Positions 8,213 to 17,248 of a stretch of 64,000 bases of DNA are shown piece after piece. Within the stretch, counting starts at the first letter, position 1. The number at the start of each line of letters is the position of its first letter. Both the position numbers and the translations under genes were made by a program. Under the pieces are notes generated by a model that had not been told where the DNA came from, did not search any database, and saw nothing but the letters and a program-made list of their open reading frames with translations. This DNA comes from Enterobacteriaceae bacterium 4M9 (GTDB taxonomy: Bacteria > Pseudomonadota > Gammaproteobacteria > Enterobacterales > Enterobacteriaceae), in the NCBI GenBank assembly GCA_010092695.1, contig JAADJJ010000001.1, positions 2,418,001-2,482,000 of the forward strand, given 5' to 3'.

Positions 8213-10261
8213 ATGGCCGTTGAAAATCCTTTTAATCAGGTAAGCCTGCTGCCTTATCAGGCACCACGCTTTGATGTGATTACCGTTGCACATTATCGCC
8301 CGGCGTTTGATGAAGCGGTGCGCATCAAACGCGAGGAGTTGACTGCCATTGTGCAAAACGATGCGCCTCCCAACTTTGACAATACCTGCCTTGCGCTGGA
8401 GCGCAGCGGGCAGATGCTTTCTCGGGTCACCAGCGTCTTTTTTGCCATGGCATCAGCACACACCAGCGATGAGATTCAGGCACTGGATGAGGCGTTTTCC
8501 GGCGAACTGGCGCAGCTTAGTGATGATATTTATCTTAACGAGCGGCTATTCGCGCGCATTGATGCGCTCTGGAACCAGCGTGACACGCTCGCGCTGGACA
8601 ATGAGTCCCGGCGTTTGCTCCAGGTGATGCACCAGCGGTTTGTACTGGCTGGAGCCAGACTGAATGCAGAGCAGAAGGCGCGGCTGAAAGCGCTTAATCA
8701 GGACGCGGCGCGCCTGGCGAGCCAGTTCAGTAGCCGCCTGCTGGCGGCCACCAAAGCGGGCGGATTGGTGGTGGAGTCTCGCGAGCAGCTCGATGGGTTG
8801 AGCGAGGCGGAGATTGCCATCGCCGCACGCGCCGCGCAGGAAAAGGGGCTGGAAGGGCGTTATTTGCTGGGCTTACTCAACACTACGCAGCAGCCTGCAC
8901 TGCAAAGCCTGGCGAATCGCCAGACGCGCGAAAACCTGTTTCACGCGGCCTGGTCGCGCTGTGAAAAGCAGGATGCCAACGACACCCGCGATATCGTGAC
9001 TCGTCTTGCCAGCCTGCGTGCCGAGCAGGCGCAGTTGCTGGGGTTTGCGGATTACGCCAGCTGGAGCATTGCCGATCAGATGGCACAAACGCCGCAGGCG
9101 GCGCTCGATTTTATGCGCAATATTGTCCCTGCGGCCACCAAACGGGCCAGGCGTGAGCAGGAAGACATTGCACAGCGGCTACGGGCGCAGCACAGTGGGG
9201 CGCAGGTACAGGCCTGGGACTGGAACTTCTATGCCGGGCAGGTAAAGTCAGAACGCTATAGTTTTGATGAAAAGGCAGTGCGTCCTTATTTCGCGCTCAA
9301 TAACGTGCTGGATCGCGGCGTATTTTATGCCGCCAGTGCGCTGTTTGGTCTGACGTTTATTGAGCGTTTTGATATTCCGGTTTATCACGATGACGTGCGC
9401 GTCTGGGAAATTTTTGATAACGACGGGCGCGGTCTGGCGCTGTTCTATGGCGATTTCTTTGCCCGCGACAGCAAAGGTGGTGGCGCCTGGATGGGCAATT
9501 TTGTCGAGCAGTCCACATTGCTGGCGCAGTCGCCGGTTATTTACAATGTGTGCAACTACCAGAAACCGCAGCCTGGCGAACCGGCGCTGCTGTCCTGGGA
9601 TGAAACCATCACGCTGTTTCACGAATTCGGCCACGCGCTGCACGGTCTTTTTGCCTGCCAGCGTTACGCCACGCTCTCAGGCACCAACACGCCGCGGGAC
9701 TTTGTTGAGTTTCCGTCGCAAATTAACGAGCACTGGGCAAGCCACCCTGAGGTCTTCGCCAACTATGCACGCCACGTTGAGAGTGGTGAACCGATGCCTG
9801 AGGCGTTACGTGCGAAGCTGTTTCGTGCCACGCGCTTTAATAAAGGCTACGACATGACCGAGTTGCTGAGCGCAGCGCTGCTGGACATGCACTGGCACAG
9901 CCTGCACGTGGGTGAGTCGGTCGTGGACGTTAATGCCTTTGAAGCGGCGGCGCTGGCACAGGAAAGCGTGGCCATTGAGGCCATACCGCCGCGTTATCGC
10001 AGTAGCTATTTTGCCCATATCTTCGGCGGCGGTTACGCAGCGGGGTATTACGCTTATCTCTGGACCCAGATGCTGGCCGACGATGGTTTTAAATGGTTTG
10101 AGGAGCAGGGCGGTTTAAGTCGCGAAAACGGCGAGCGGTTCCGTGAGGAGATTTTGTCACGTGGCAACAGCAGCGAATTGTCGGCACTGTATCGGAACTG
10201 GCGCGGTCATGACCCACTTATCGAGCCGATGCTGGAAAATCGCGGTCTGACAGACGAGTAA
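8213..10261 (+). CDS. dcp: Peptidyl-dipeptidase Dcp
   Basis: A zinc metallopeptidase of family M3 that removes C-terminal dipeptides from oligopeptides. At 682 residues it is the same length as E. coli Dcp and similar throughout. The catalytic zinc motif HEFGH is in TLFHEFGHALHGLF (about residues 470-482), followed by the third ligand region FVEFPSQINEHW. The family C-terminal block SSYFAHIFGGGYAAGYYAYLW is present from about residue 600. No signal peptide is seen. RBS GGAGAG precedes the ATG. A terminator follows at 10288. Confidence 0.97.
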   Translation: MAVENPFNQVSLLPYQAPRFDVITVAHYRPAFDEAVRIKREELTAIVQNDAPPNFDNTCLALERSGQMLSRVTSVFFAMASAHTSDEIQALDEAFSGELAQLSDDIYLNERLFARIDALWNQRDTLALDNESRRLLQVMHQRFVLAGARLNAEQKARLKALNQDAARLASQFSSRLLAATKAGGLVVESREQLDGLSEAEIAIAARAAQEKGLEGRYLLGLLNTTQQPALQSLANRQTRENLFHAAWSRCEKQDANDTRDIVTRLASLRAEQAQLLGFADYASWSIADQMAQTPQAALDFMRNIVPAATKRARREQEDIAQRLRAQHSGAQVQAWDWNFYAGQVKSERYSFDEKAVRPYFALNNVLDRGVFYAASALFGLTFIERFDIPVYHDDVRVWEIFDNDGRGLALFYGDFFARDSKGGGAWMGNFVEQSTLLAQSPVIYNVCNYQKPQPGEPALLSWDETITLFHEFGHALHGLFACQRYATLSGTNTPRDFVEFPSQINEHWASHPEVFANYARHVESGEPMPEALRAKLFRATRFNKGYDMTELLSAALLDMHWHSLHVGESVVDVNAFEAAALAQESVAIEAIPPRYRSSYFAHIFGGGYAAGYYAYLWTQMLADDGFKWFEEQGGLSRENGERFREEILSRGNSSELSALYRNWRGHDPLIEPMLENRGLTDE

Positions 10262-10600
10262 ATGAAAAGCAGGGCGTGAAGTCTATACCGGGCACTCAGT
10301 GGCCCGGTTTTTTATCAAAAGAGCAAGCAAGCGTAATTTTATTATTTTAATTCATTCTTTACTTGTAAAAAAACACCGCCTTTTTGACAGGGCACGCTGC
10401 GATTTAATTGTCAGTGCGTCCAGGAATAACAGTAAAAGTTTACTGGCGCGTAAAGTAATTCATTTGTTCTGAAACAGCGCCGGAATTATTTCCCCTGTTT
10501 AATGTATTGTTTTTATTCTCTATGCCTGCGAACGCACATCGCCTATATTTCATCATGGTGAGTATGAACTTATCTGCTCGAATCACGTTAGGGAGAAAAA
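10262..10600. other. Intergenic region dcp to hydroxyisourate hydrolase
   Basis: This 339-base, AT-rich gap contains the dcp terminator and the presumed promoter of the next gene. I see no further gene or recognisable operator. Confidence 0.5.
10288..10313 (+). terminator. Rho-independent terminator of dcp
   Basis: A six-bp stem CCGGGC (10288-10293)/GCCCGG (10302-10307) with an eight-base loop, followed by six T. Confidence 0.88.
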
Positions 10601-11002
10601 ATGAAATTTGCGATTGGCTGCGCCATGTCAATGTTAAGTTTTGCTGCGCTGGCAGCGCCGGAGGGAACGCTCAGTGTCCATATTCTCAACCAGCAAACCG
10701 GGCTGCCTTCACCGGGTGTTACGGTAACGCTGGAAAAAAACAGTAATGGCAAATGGAGTGCTGTTGCAGAGTCAAAAACCGACAGCGATGGCCGGATTAA
10801 ATCGCTCTATCCTGCTGCGGCTGATATGAATCCAGGGGTTTATAAGGTGACTTTTCATACTGGCGATTATTTTAACGCTGAGGGTAAAAAGACCTTCTTC
10901 CCGGAAGTACCGGTGATATTTAGTGTGACGGAAAAAAATCAGAAGCTACATATTCCATTACTGCTAAGCCAGTACGGATATTCAACGTACCGGGGCAGTT
11001 GA
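10601..11002 (+). CDS. hiuH: Periplasmic 5-hydroxyisourate hydrolase (transthyretin-like)
   Basis: This hydrolyses 5-hydroxyisourate, the unstable product of urate oxidation. At 133 residues it has a signal peptide (residues 1-20, cut after ALA) as in E. coli YedX. The mature domain opens with LSVHILNQQTGLPSPGV, which includes the catalytic His. It ends with the hallmark YRGS tetrapeptide, whose tyrosine, arginine and serine line the active site. RBS AGGGAG lies six bases before the ATG. No other urate-pathway gene is nearby. Confidence 0.93.
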   Translation: MKFAIGCAMSMLSFAALAAPEGTLSVHILNQQTGLPSPGVTVTLEKNSNGKWSAVAESKTDSDGRIKSLYPAAADMNPGVYKVTFHTGDYFNAEGKKTFFPEVPVIFSVTEKNQKLHIPLLLSQYGYSTYRGS

Positions 11003-11050
11003 TTCATAAGCCCCAGGGCGACGGGCATATCACATTATAAGGAACGCCTG

Positions 11051-11812
11051 ATGAGTACATTTACGATTGATGTGCTGGCTATACAGTGTGGTGTTTCTAC
11101 GGCGAATTTACGTGCCTGGCAGCGCTGTGGCCTGATTGAACCAAAATGCGATGCCCAGGGGCATCGCTATTACGATTTCACACACGTAACGCACGTCACG
11201 CAGATTGTGCGGGCACTTGCGAACGGTATTGCACTGGGCAATGTGGCAGAACATTTACAGGGAAGTGAAACATGCAGTTGCGCAGGCTGGCAGGAGGTGC
11301 AGGCGTTGCTGCTTGAAAACTGCAGGACTGACACGCCAGGTGGGCTACGCGACAGCCTCTGGCGATTGGGGCGCGAGCTGCCGCCGAGTTTGCTGGTAAA
11401 CCAGGTCATTCGTCCGCTACGACAGAGGCTACTGGCAGACAAGAGCGTGCAGGCAAGCCTGTGGCGCATCCGTCTTGATAGTGCGTTAACGGAATACGCA
11501 ACCCGTGTCGTTGCGGCCAGTCGCAAGCGCCCAGGTGGTACCCTCCTGATTCTGGGGATGAACCTGCTGGATAGCCTGGAGCCGTGGCTTGAAGCAATAC
11601 GTTATGGTGCAGAAGGCCTGCGTCTGGAAGTGCTGGCCGGAGCCATTGCGTTACCGCCGCTCACCGCCGGGATGTATGAACATATTATTGTCTGGAATGA
11701 TATACCGCTGAGCCCGCAACAGGCCGTGCTATTTCGCGCCTGGCAGCAGGAAGGTTTACCTGTCATTGCTGCCGGAAGTAGTAAAGTCCAGACGTTACAG
11801 CCGCAGACGTAA
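11051..11812 (+). CDS. MerR-family regulator of the MlrA/BluR type
   Basis: A 253-residue transcription factor. Residues 3-70 form a MerR winged helix-turn-helix (IDVLAIQCGVSTANLRAWQR, with GHRYYDF in the wing). The rest matches the long effector part of MlrA and BluR, including a WRLGRELPPSLLVNQVIRPLRQRL helix region and a C-terminal ILGMN...IIVWND...LFRAWQQEGLPVI segment. E. coli MlrA activates csgD; BluR represses the ycgZ operon. A CSCAGW cysteine pair at about 76-78 is unusual. The target is unknown, and neither true mlrA nor bluR context is present, so this is best treated as a paralogue. Confidence 0.8.
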   Translation: MSTFTIDVLAIQCGVSTANLRAWQRCGLIEPKCDAQGHRYYDFTHVTHVTQIVRALANGIALGNVAEHLQGSETCSCAGWQEVQALLLENCRTDTPGGLRDSLWRLGRELPPSLLVNQVIRPLRQRLLADKSVQASLWRIRLDSALTEYATRVVAASRKRPGGTLLILGMNLLDSLEPWLEAIRYGAEGLRLEVLAGAIALPPLTAGMYEHIIVWNDIPLSPQQAVLFRAWQQEGLPVIAAGSSKVQTLQPQT

Positions 11813-12264
11813 ATGCCACGACAACAATGAAAGACGTTATCTGAAAATATCCGGCCCGGTATTAAAACCGGGCTGGGTTAATTACGGTGATTTTTTTGCG
11901 CACAAAAAGGCGGTAATAAATCGTATTTTTATGCGCTAGCGGATTTGACCGCGTGGTGAGGTGCTGTGTTTAAGCGTGTCACCGTTATTTTCTGGCTAAC
12001 CAAAGCATTGTTATTTTTTCACCGGGCATACAACCTGATTGTGACTGCACAAGAGTAAATGCCTGCCGGACACCGGGTGACAAGACACATCCAGTGCGGC
12101 AATCATCATGATTAATTAATTTACGTGGTTAATTTTTTATTTGTTTTGTGGTTTTGATATTTAATGCGCCATTTGATTGCTGCAACGAATAATGGCACAT
12201 AAGGCGAATATCCTTAATGGTGTGAAATTATATTCTTGGGTTTTACCTTCCTGCGGTTTTAATT
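11813..12264. other. Intergenic region after the MerR-type gene
   Basis: A 452-base gap. A hairpin CCCGGT (11855-11860)/ACCGGG (11867-11872) just after the MerR-type gene probably ends its transcript, although no long T run follows. The remainder is AT-rich, especially 12100-12250, and is likely the promoter of the next gene. No gene is evident. Confidence 0.5.
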
Positions 12265-12894
12265 ATGAAATTTGATAAATCATTATCCGTGCCGGTTGTA
12301 CTGCTGGCGATGGCGAGTTTGTTTTTTCCCTTTCTGGCCGATATAAAAACCCCGCTGGTACACGGCCTGCTGGTTAAATGCATAGAAGATGTGCAGTCCC
12401 TCTGGCTGCTGTTTGCCGCACTGTTTACGGTCAGTTACATGAAGCCTTTTACCCTGGAGCAGGGGCCAAAACAGTTCTGGTTGTGGTCGGTGGTGTGGTG
12501 GCTAACGCTGTTTGGCCGCGGCATCAGCTGGGGACGCGATTTTTTCCCGGAAGGCCCGCGCGGGTTGTTTCGTGCTATTTCCATTGTGCTTATTGCGCTA
12601 CTGGTTCTGTACCCGCTGTGCTCTGCGGCACTACGTCGCGAACTGGCATCACGCCTGCGTAGCGAAACGCTGCCGCTATGGGGCGTCGCGCTGGTGGTGG
12701 TGTCGTTTCTGATTGCCGATGCCGTTGAGCACCATCGTGCGATTGCTCCGTTGTTTTTGCATGCGGCGAACTACCAGGATTTGATTGAAGAGCTGTATGA
12801 AATTCCCTTTATGGTTGGGTTGTATGGGATTGCGCTTGGCATCATGCGACGGGATAAATACGCCCTCGAAGAGGGCGTGACCCTAACCGTGTGA
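12265..12894 (+). CDS. Polytopic inner-membrane protein of unknown function
   Basis: Not recognised. The 209 residues contain about six hydrophobic segments (near 9-25, 43-60, 73-90, 103-122, 137-155 and 181-197). Between the fifth and sixth are DAVEHHRAI and LIEELYEIP, a His/Glu-rich stretch that could bind a metal or haem at the membrane surface. A GRGISWGRDFFPEG loop follows the third segment. The Shine-Dalgarno signal before the ATG is weak. It converges with dsbG and stands alone. Confidence 0.7.
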   Translation: MKFDKSLSVPVVLLAMASLFFPFLADIKTPLVHGLLVKCIEDVQSLWLLFAALFTVSYMKPFTLEQGPKQFWLWSVVWWLTLFGRGISWGRDFFPEGPRGLFRAISIVLIALLVLYPLCSAALRRELASRLRSETLPLWGVALVVVSFLIADAVEHHRAIAPLFLHAANYQDLIEELYEIPFMVGLYGIALGIMRRDKYALEEGVTLTV

Positions 12895-12913
12895 CAAAGA
12901 GAGGCGGCAAGGT

Positions 12914-13666
12914 TTATTTGTCGCCCAGCATCGCCTTAAGCTGCTCGTCATCGGGCAGACCGACAACCTGCTGTAGCTCGCGCTTTGCGTTAAGGTAATA
13001 GATAGCGGGCGTGGCGTTAGCCCCCAGGTCATCCATTAGCTTCTGATTAAGCTGAATTTCATCCCAGACCGCTTTTTCGGTTGAGGCCGGAAAAGGGGGC
13101 ACCGTTTTCCCGTTAGATGCCTCATAGTGTTGCCAGGCTTCTGCGGGGTTTTTGGCGCTGAGAATTGCCGCTGCATAGCGTCCGCTTTCGGGTTTAATCA
13201 CGCCAACCAGCAGCGTGCGCATCTGGACTTTGCCAGAACTCACCCACGGTTGCGCCATTTGCCAGAATTTTTTGCAATACGGGCAGAATGGGTCAGCAAA
13301 CACCACCAGCGTGCGCGGTGCGTCGGCACGTCCTTCTTTAATGGCGGGCGTTTTTAGCAGGCGCTCCCACATCTTACGGCCTTCTGGCGCATACAGTTCA
13401 TTCTGGAACAGCTTTTCGCTCAGGTTGTTGCCGTCCTCATCGTACATATAGCCGGAAATGGCGTGTTTACCGTCCGGTGTCAGATAGACAGCCACACCCA
13501 TCCCCTGATAGCGGCCAAGCCAGCCCCGCAGACCACCGGGCGCGTCGAATGGTTTGATAATCTCAATACCCTGTTTCTCGATTTGTTTTACGGGCGCAGG
13601 GAGTTCATCAGCGGCAAGCGCGGCGAAAGGTAAGGTCAAGAACAAAGAGAGAGCGAGAGTTTTCAC
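12914..13666 (-). CDS. dsbG: Thiol:disulfide interchange protein DsbG
   Basis: A periplasmic disulfide isomerase/sulfenic-acid reductase that is kept reduced by DsbD. The start is the GTG at 13666: it follows CAGGAT at good spacing and gives a clean signal peptide (residues 1-18, ALA-AD) and a 250-residue protein like E. coli DsbG (248). The N-terminal dimerisation domain has KQGIEIIKPFDAPGG. The thioredoxin domain has the active site FADPFCPYCKKFW. The cis-proline region is NATPAIYY. An in-frame ATG at 13813 would add 49 residues that do not match the family. Confidence 0.95.
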   Translation of the reverse strand: MKTLALSLFLTLPFAALAADELPAPVKQIEKQGIEIIKPFDAPGGLRGWLGRYQGMGVAVYLTPDGKHAISGYMYDEDGNNLSEKLFQNELYAPEGRKMWERLLKTPAIKEGRADAPRTLVVFADPFCPYCKKFWQMAQPWVSSGKVQMRTLLVGVIKPESGRYAAAILSAKNPAEAWQHYEASNGKTVPPFPASTEKAVWDEIQLNQKLMDDLGANATPAIYYLNAKRELQQVVGLPDDEQLKAMLGDK

Positions 13667-13796
13667 GCGGCAATCCTGTGGCGGGTTAAGAAGCGTTAAG
13701 CTTAACCGTACCTGCACTGGGGTGTACAGAAAGTACGATGTTGGTGTAACCCGCGCAACAACCAGCGTGAAGGGCACGTGTGGGTAAGGGACGGGC

Positions 13797-13823
13797 AAAA
13801 AAAAACGGCGCACGTCAGCGCCG
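13797..13823 (-). terminator. Terminator downstream of yqaE
   Basis: On the minus strand a CGGCGC/GCGCCG stem with a six-base loop (13806-13823) runs straight into nine T. Confidence 0.85.
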
Positions 13824-13929
13824 AAAAGGGTTATTACAGGGATTGTTCAGGTAATCGTCATAATACTGGCACAAGTCCTGTGGTTTCACCTGGCCAGTAA
13901 CGCGTTTTAAGATGTTTCTCGATCGCGGA

Positions 13930-14088
13930 TTAATCGCGAGTTTGCACCCAGAACGCATGAATCAGACCAGGGATATAGCCCAGTAGCGTCAGGATAATGT
14001 TGAGCAGAAATGCCCAACCCAAACCTTTGGCGAGCAGTACGCCCAGTGGCGGGAGAATGATGGTAAATACGATGCGCCAGAATCCCAT
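13930..14088 (-). CDS. yqaE: PMP3/YqaE-family small membrane protein
   Basis: A 52-residue two-helix inner-membrane protein of the UPF0057 (PMP3, stress-induced) family. It starts MGFWRIVFTIILPPLGVLLA, with the family block LLNIILTLLGYIPGLIHAFWV in the second half. The start at 14088 follows a strong GGAGG; an upstream in-frame ATG (14184) is not supported by the family. Members affect membrane potential and salt tolerance in fungi and plants; the bacterial role is unclear. Confidence 0.92.
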   Translation of the reverse strand: MGFWRIVFTIILPPLGVLLAKGLGWAFLLNIILTLLGYIPGLIHAFWVQTRD

Positions 14089-14710
14089 AACAGAACCTCC
14101 TTTAGTGTGAAAAACGAACAGTAAAGCGTAAGCATTTATAATCTGACGGCAGATTTTCACCGTCAAAACGCGTGTAACACCCACATTTGTCGATTAATTT
14201 TAGACGCAATACATCCGGCTGCGCTTTCCCGTTGTGCATGATTGTATTTTTCTGTCATCAGCCAGAGCGCCAAACCCCGATATCACGCGGCTTCGCGCAT
14301 TTTCAGAATAAAATCCTGTAGCATTTTACCCGATAAAAAAGGCGGTTTTTAAGAATGTTCCTGGGCGTAAAAGGTGCCATTACAGGGGGGAGATGCGCAA
14401 CATACGGTTGACGAAGCTCAAAATTTCAGGCCTTATGTAAAGAAATGTGTGATCAGAATCACTAATAATTGCCCCGGTGAAACACCGGTTTATTTGCAAG
14501 GGAGACCGACAGTACCTTCCCGCAGTGACTACCCCGAAACCTGCTACGCTTAAGCAGGAAAATCATAATAACTTCGACCCGCACGGGTCATTTGCCGGAC
14601 GGCGCAGACGTAAGATCTGCATAGCGCATCATACTGCCAGGCATATCAATTTTTAGTCAGATAGCCTTTTACAGACCCGTCCTGAGTAAGTGTTAACGCA
14701 GAGGATGAAT
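14089..14710. other. Long promoter region of proP
   Basis: A gap of over 600 bases between divergent yqaE and proP. It holds a CRP-like site at 14448-14463 and a GACCCG-CA-CGGGTC palindrome near 14577-14590. E. coli proP has two promoters controlled by CRP, Fis and RpoS over a similarly long leader; that is consistent here but not proved. No gene was found. Confidence 0.55.
14448..14463 (+). promoter_or_regulatory. CRP-like site upstream of proP
   Basis: TGTGA-TCAGAA-TCACT is one base from the CRP consensus TGTGA-N6-TCACA. It lies about 250 bases before the proP start. E. coli proP P1 is CRP-controlled, which supports the assignment. Confidence 0.5.
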
Positions 14711-16216
14711 ATGAAGTTAAGAAGGAAAAAGGTTAAACCCATCACACTGAGTGATGTGACGATTATCGACGATTCCAAACTACGTAAAGCTATCACCGGC
14801 GCCTCGCTCGGTAATGCAATGGAATGGTTCGATTTTGGTGTTTATGGATTTGTTGCTTATGCACTCGGCAAGGTCTTTTTCCCCGGCGCCGATCCCAGCG
14901 TGCAGATGATTGCCGCGTTGGGTACCTTCTCAGTTCCCTTTTTAATTCGTCCGCTGGGCGGGGTCTTTTTTGGCATGCTTGGCGATAAATATGGCCGTCA
15001 GCGCATCCTTGCCATCACGATTGTGATCATGTCGATAAGTACATTCTGTATTGGCCTGATCCCCTCTTATGAAACCATAGGTATCTGGGCGCCCGTGCTG
15101 CTGCTGCTGTGTAAAATGGCGCAGGGGTTCTCGGTTGGGGGCGAATACACCGGCGCGTCGATTTTTGTGGCGGAATATTCCCCGGATCGTAAACGCGGCT
15201 TTATGGGCAGCTGGCTGGACTTTGGCTCGATTGCGGGTTTTGTGCTGGGCGCGGGCGTAGTGGTGCTGCTTTCTACTCTCCTGGGTGAGGCGAACTTCCT
15301 CGAATGGGGCTGGCGTATTCCGTTCTTCCTGGCGCTCCCGCTGGGTGTCGTCGGGCTTTATCTGCGCCACGCGCTGGAAGAGACCCCGGCGTTCCAGCAG
15401 CACGTCGATAAGCTGGAGCAGGGCGACCGCGAAGGCTTACAGGATGGCCCTAAAGTCTCCTTTAAAGAGATTGCCACCAAACACTGGCGCAGTCTGCTGG
15501 CTTGTATCGGCCTGGTCATTGCCACCAACGTGACCTATTACATGCTGCTGACCTACATGCCGAGCTATCTGTCGCACAACCTGCACTACTCGGAAGACCA
15601 CGGCGTACTCATTATCATCGCTATCATGATTGGTATGCTGTTTGTGCAGCCCGTAATGGGGCTTTTGAGTGACCGCTTCGGTCGCCGCCCGTTCATTATT
15701 TGCGGCAGTGTGGCGTTAATTCTGTTTGCCGTACCGGCCTTTAAGTTGATTAACAGCGACGTTATCGGCCTGATTTTTGCCGGTCTGCTGATTCTTGCAG
15801 TGATCCTTAACTCGTTCACCGGGGTCATGGCCGCCTCGCTGCCGGCGATGTTCCCGACCCACATTCGCTACAGTGCGCTGGCCAGTGCCTTTAACATCTC
15901 GGTACTGATTGCTGGTCTGACACCAACGCTTGCAGCATGGCTGGTGGAGAGCACACAGAACCTGATGATGCCAGGCTACTACCTGATGGTGATTGGTGTG
16001 ATTGGCCTGATTACCGGTCTGTACATGAAAGAGACGGCCAACAAACCGCTCAAGGGAGCCACCCCTGCGGCATCAGACATCAATGAAGCGCGTGAAATCC
16101 TGCGTGAACATCACGACAACATTGAGCACAAAATTGAAGACCTTGATCGCGAAATTGCCGAGCTGGAAGCGAAGCGTAGAACGCTGGTAGACCAGCATCC
16201 GCGTATCAACGAGTAA
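14711..16216 (+). CDS. proP: Osmosensing proline/betaine symporter ProP
   Basis: An inner-membrane MFS H+-symporter that senses hyperosmolarity and imports proline, glycine betaine and ectoine. The 501 residues are nearly identical to E. coli ProP over the twelve membrane segments (GNAMEWFDFGVYGFVAYALG; GGEYTGASIFVAEYSPDRKRG). The hydrophilic C-terminal tail carries the coiled coil (about residues 460-495, EHKIEDLDREIAELEAKRRT) that tunes the osmotic set point. The start at 14711 is preferred because GAGG sits seven bases upstream; ATGs at 14690-14705 lie too close to or before it. Confidence 0.97.
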   Translation: MKLRRKKVKPITLSDVTIIDDSKLRKAITGASLGNAMEWFDFGVYGFVAYALGKVFFPGADPSVQMIAALGTFSVPFLIRPLGGVFFGMLGDKYGRQRILAITIVIMSISTFCIGLIPSYETIGIWAPVLLLLCKMAQGFSVGGEYTGASIFVAEYSPDRKRGFMGSWLDFGSIAGFVLGAGVVVLLSTLLGEANFLEWGWRIPFFLALPLGVVGLYLRHALEETPAFQQHVDKLEQGDREGLQDGPKVSFKEIATKHWRSLLACIGLVIATNVTYYMLLTYMPSYLSHNLHYSEDHGVLIIIAIMIGMLFVQPVMGLLSDRFGRRPFIICGSVALILFAVPAFKLINSDVIGLIFAGLLILAVILNSFTGVMAASLPAMFPTHIRYSALASAFNISVLIAGLTPTLAAWLVESTQNLMMPGYYLMVIGVIGLITGLYMKETANKPLKGATPAASDINEAREILREHHDNIEHKIEDLDREIAELEAKRRTLVDQHPRINE

Positions 16217-16225
16217 CCTGCCTTA

Positions 16226-16249
16226 TTGCCCCGCCGTCCGGCGGGGCAA
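16226..16249. terminator. Bidirectional terminator between proP and the KTSC gene
   Basis: A perfect ten-bp stem (TTGCCCCGCC at 16226-16235 with GGCGGGGCAA at 16240-16249) and a four-base loop lie between two convergent genes. T runs are short. Confidence 0.7.
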
Positions 16250-16251
16250 CG

Positions 16252-16464
16252 CTATCGAATTCGGGTGTGCGCAAACTTGTCGCGAATGACGCCGTCGTAG
16301 AAACGGCCTTTTGAGACAACGGAAAGGAATGTGCGAAATAAATGCTCTGGCACGCCGCGATAGCGATAAACACTCCCTTCTTTGAACGCAATTTCAAGTT
16401 CAGCGGTGGCCGGGTCGTAGCCAATAGTAGCAATACGCGATGAGGTGACCGGGTGTTGAATCAT
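16252..16464 (-). CDS. KTSC-domain protein
   Basis: A 70-residue cytoplasmic protein that is almost all KTSC domain: SSRIATIGYDPATAELEIAF, then GSVYRYRGVPEHLFRTFL and SKGRFYDGVIRDKF. The domain was named for a C-terminal extension of some lysyl-tRNA synthetases and is proposed to bind RNA; no role is proven. The start at 16464 is chosen because GGAGA precedes it and the domain begins there. Confidence 0.85.
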   Translation of the reverse strand: MIQHPVTSSRIATIGYDPATAELEIAFKEGSVYRYRGVPEHLFRTFLSVVSKGRFYDGVIRDKFAHTRIR

Positions 16465-16618
16465 GGCGTCTCCAGGCCACAGGCAAAAAGGAAGGCTCAC
16501 CATAACGATACGCAACACTGGCGTACTGGCGCAACGTGAACCTGGAAAATTCACGCAAATTTCTGGCGCAGCTCGTCCTGAGGTTTACACTCTGAGTCTT
16601 ATCTTTGGGAGGCTGGGT

Positions 16619-16801
16619 ATGAAAGATTATCTCATCGTCGCTATGCTGACCGTTGTGGCAGGCTGGCGCTGGAGTTTACCGGTGATGGGTTTTTTTTGCG
16701 TCTGGAGCTTCTGGCGCCGTCGGTTGGTGCTGGGGTGCCTGAGTGCAGGACTTTTTATCTGGACGGCGGTGGCAGCCTGGCAGTTTGAAAAATATATGTA
16801 A
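16619..16801 (+). CDS. Small membrane protein, 60 residues
   Basis: Not recognised. The ATG follows a strong GGGAGG at seven bases. The protein (starts MKDYLIVAMLTVVAGW) is strongly hydrophobic with two predicted membrane helices (about residues 3-28 and 36-54), separated by the basic turn WRRR, and a short tail ending FEKYM. It stands alone between two minus-strand genes. Confidence 0.65.
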   Translation: MKDYLIVAMLTVVAGWRWSLPVMGFFCVWSFWRRRLVLGCLSAGLFIWTAVAAWQFEKYM

Positions 16802-16828
16802 GTGCCGCCGTAGCGGCACTGTCTACGC

Positions 16829-17032
16829 TTAATGAAGACCCAGACGAATCAGCTCAACGGGTTCGAACTGGCCGTCGCAGCCTGACACTTCCACGGTTTT
16901 TGTACGGCGCAATTGTTGTGCGCTTATGCCGTCGCCGTGGATGGCAGTGATAACGCCTGTCTGGCGCGAACCGTTCACCATTACCCGGCTGCCGGTGGTG
17001 ATAGGGTTGCGGTTACGATCGTAAGTCATCAT
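16829..17032 (-). CDS. ydfZ: YdfZ, selenium-associated small protein
   Basis: This 67-residue protein matches E. coli YdfZ over its whole length: TYDRNRNPITTGSRVMVNG at the N-terminus, then GVITAIHGDGISAQQLRR, VEVSGCDG with the single conserved cysteine, and LIRLGL at the end. E. coli YdfZ is reported to carry selenium bound in a labile form. The fold looks like a small SH3-type beta barrel. An FNR box lies about 80 bases upstream, in line with anaerobic induction. RBS GGAG is eight bases before the ATG. Confidence 0.9.
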   Translation of the reverse strand: MMTYDRNRNPITTGSRVMVNGSRQTGVITAIHGDGISAQQLRRTKTVEVSGCDGQFEPVELIRLGLH

Positions 17033-17104
17033 GGTAGTTTCTCCTCTGAATGGGGTAAAGCGCGTGAGGTGACCCCTATTTTGCGACTATTGGCACGGTA
17101 AATT

Positions 17105-17118
17105 TTGATCGCGATCAC
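17105..17118 (-). promoter_or_regulatory. FNR box upstream of ydfZ
   Basis: TTGATCGCGATCAC is one base from the perfect FNR palindrome TTGAT-N4-ATCAA. Its centre lies about 80 bases before the ydfZ start, a normal distance for an FNR-activated promoter. Confidence 0.7.
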
Positions 17119-17248
17119 ATGAAAACCAATTGTGTGATGAATGAGCCTGAGGCGGGATTTGGACAATAGCGCATTGCACTTGTTCTGATGGTGGCTGACG
17201 ACAGGGGCTCTTATGATTATGCAAGGACGAGTGAGAGAGTAAAAATCC

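Noticed and set aside
13667..13813. A 49-residue N-terminal extension of DsbG
   Set aside because: It would bury the signal peptide. The GTG at 13666 with its Shine-Dalgarno gives the family-length protein.
14577..14640. A REP-type repeat upstream of proP
   Set aside because: Parts such as GCCGGACGGCG look REP-like, but the full REP hairpin and a second copy are missing.
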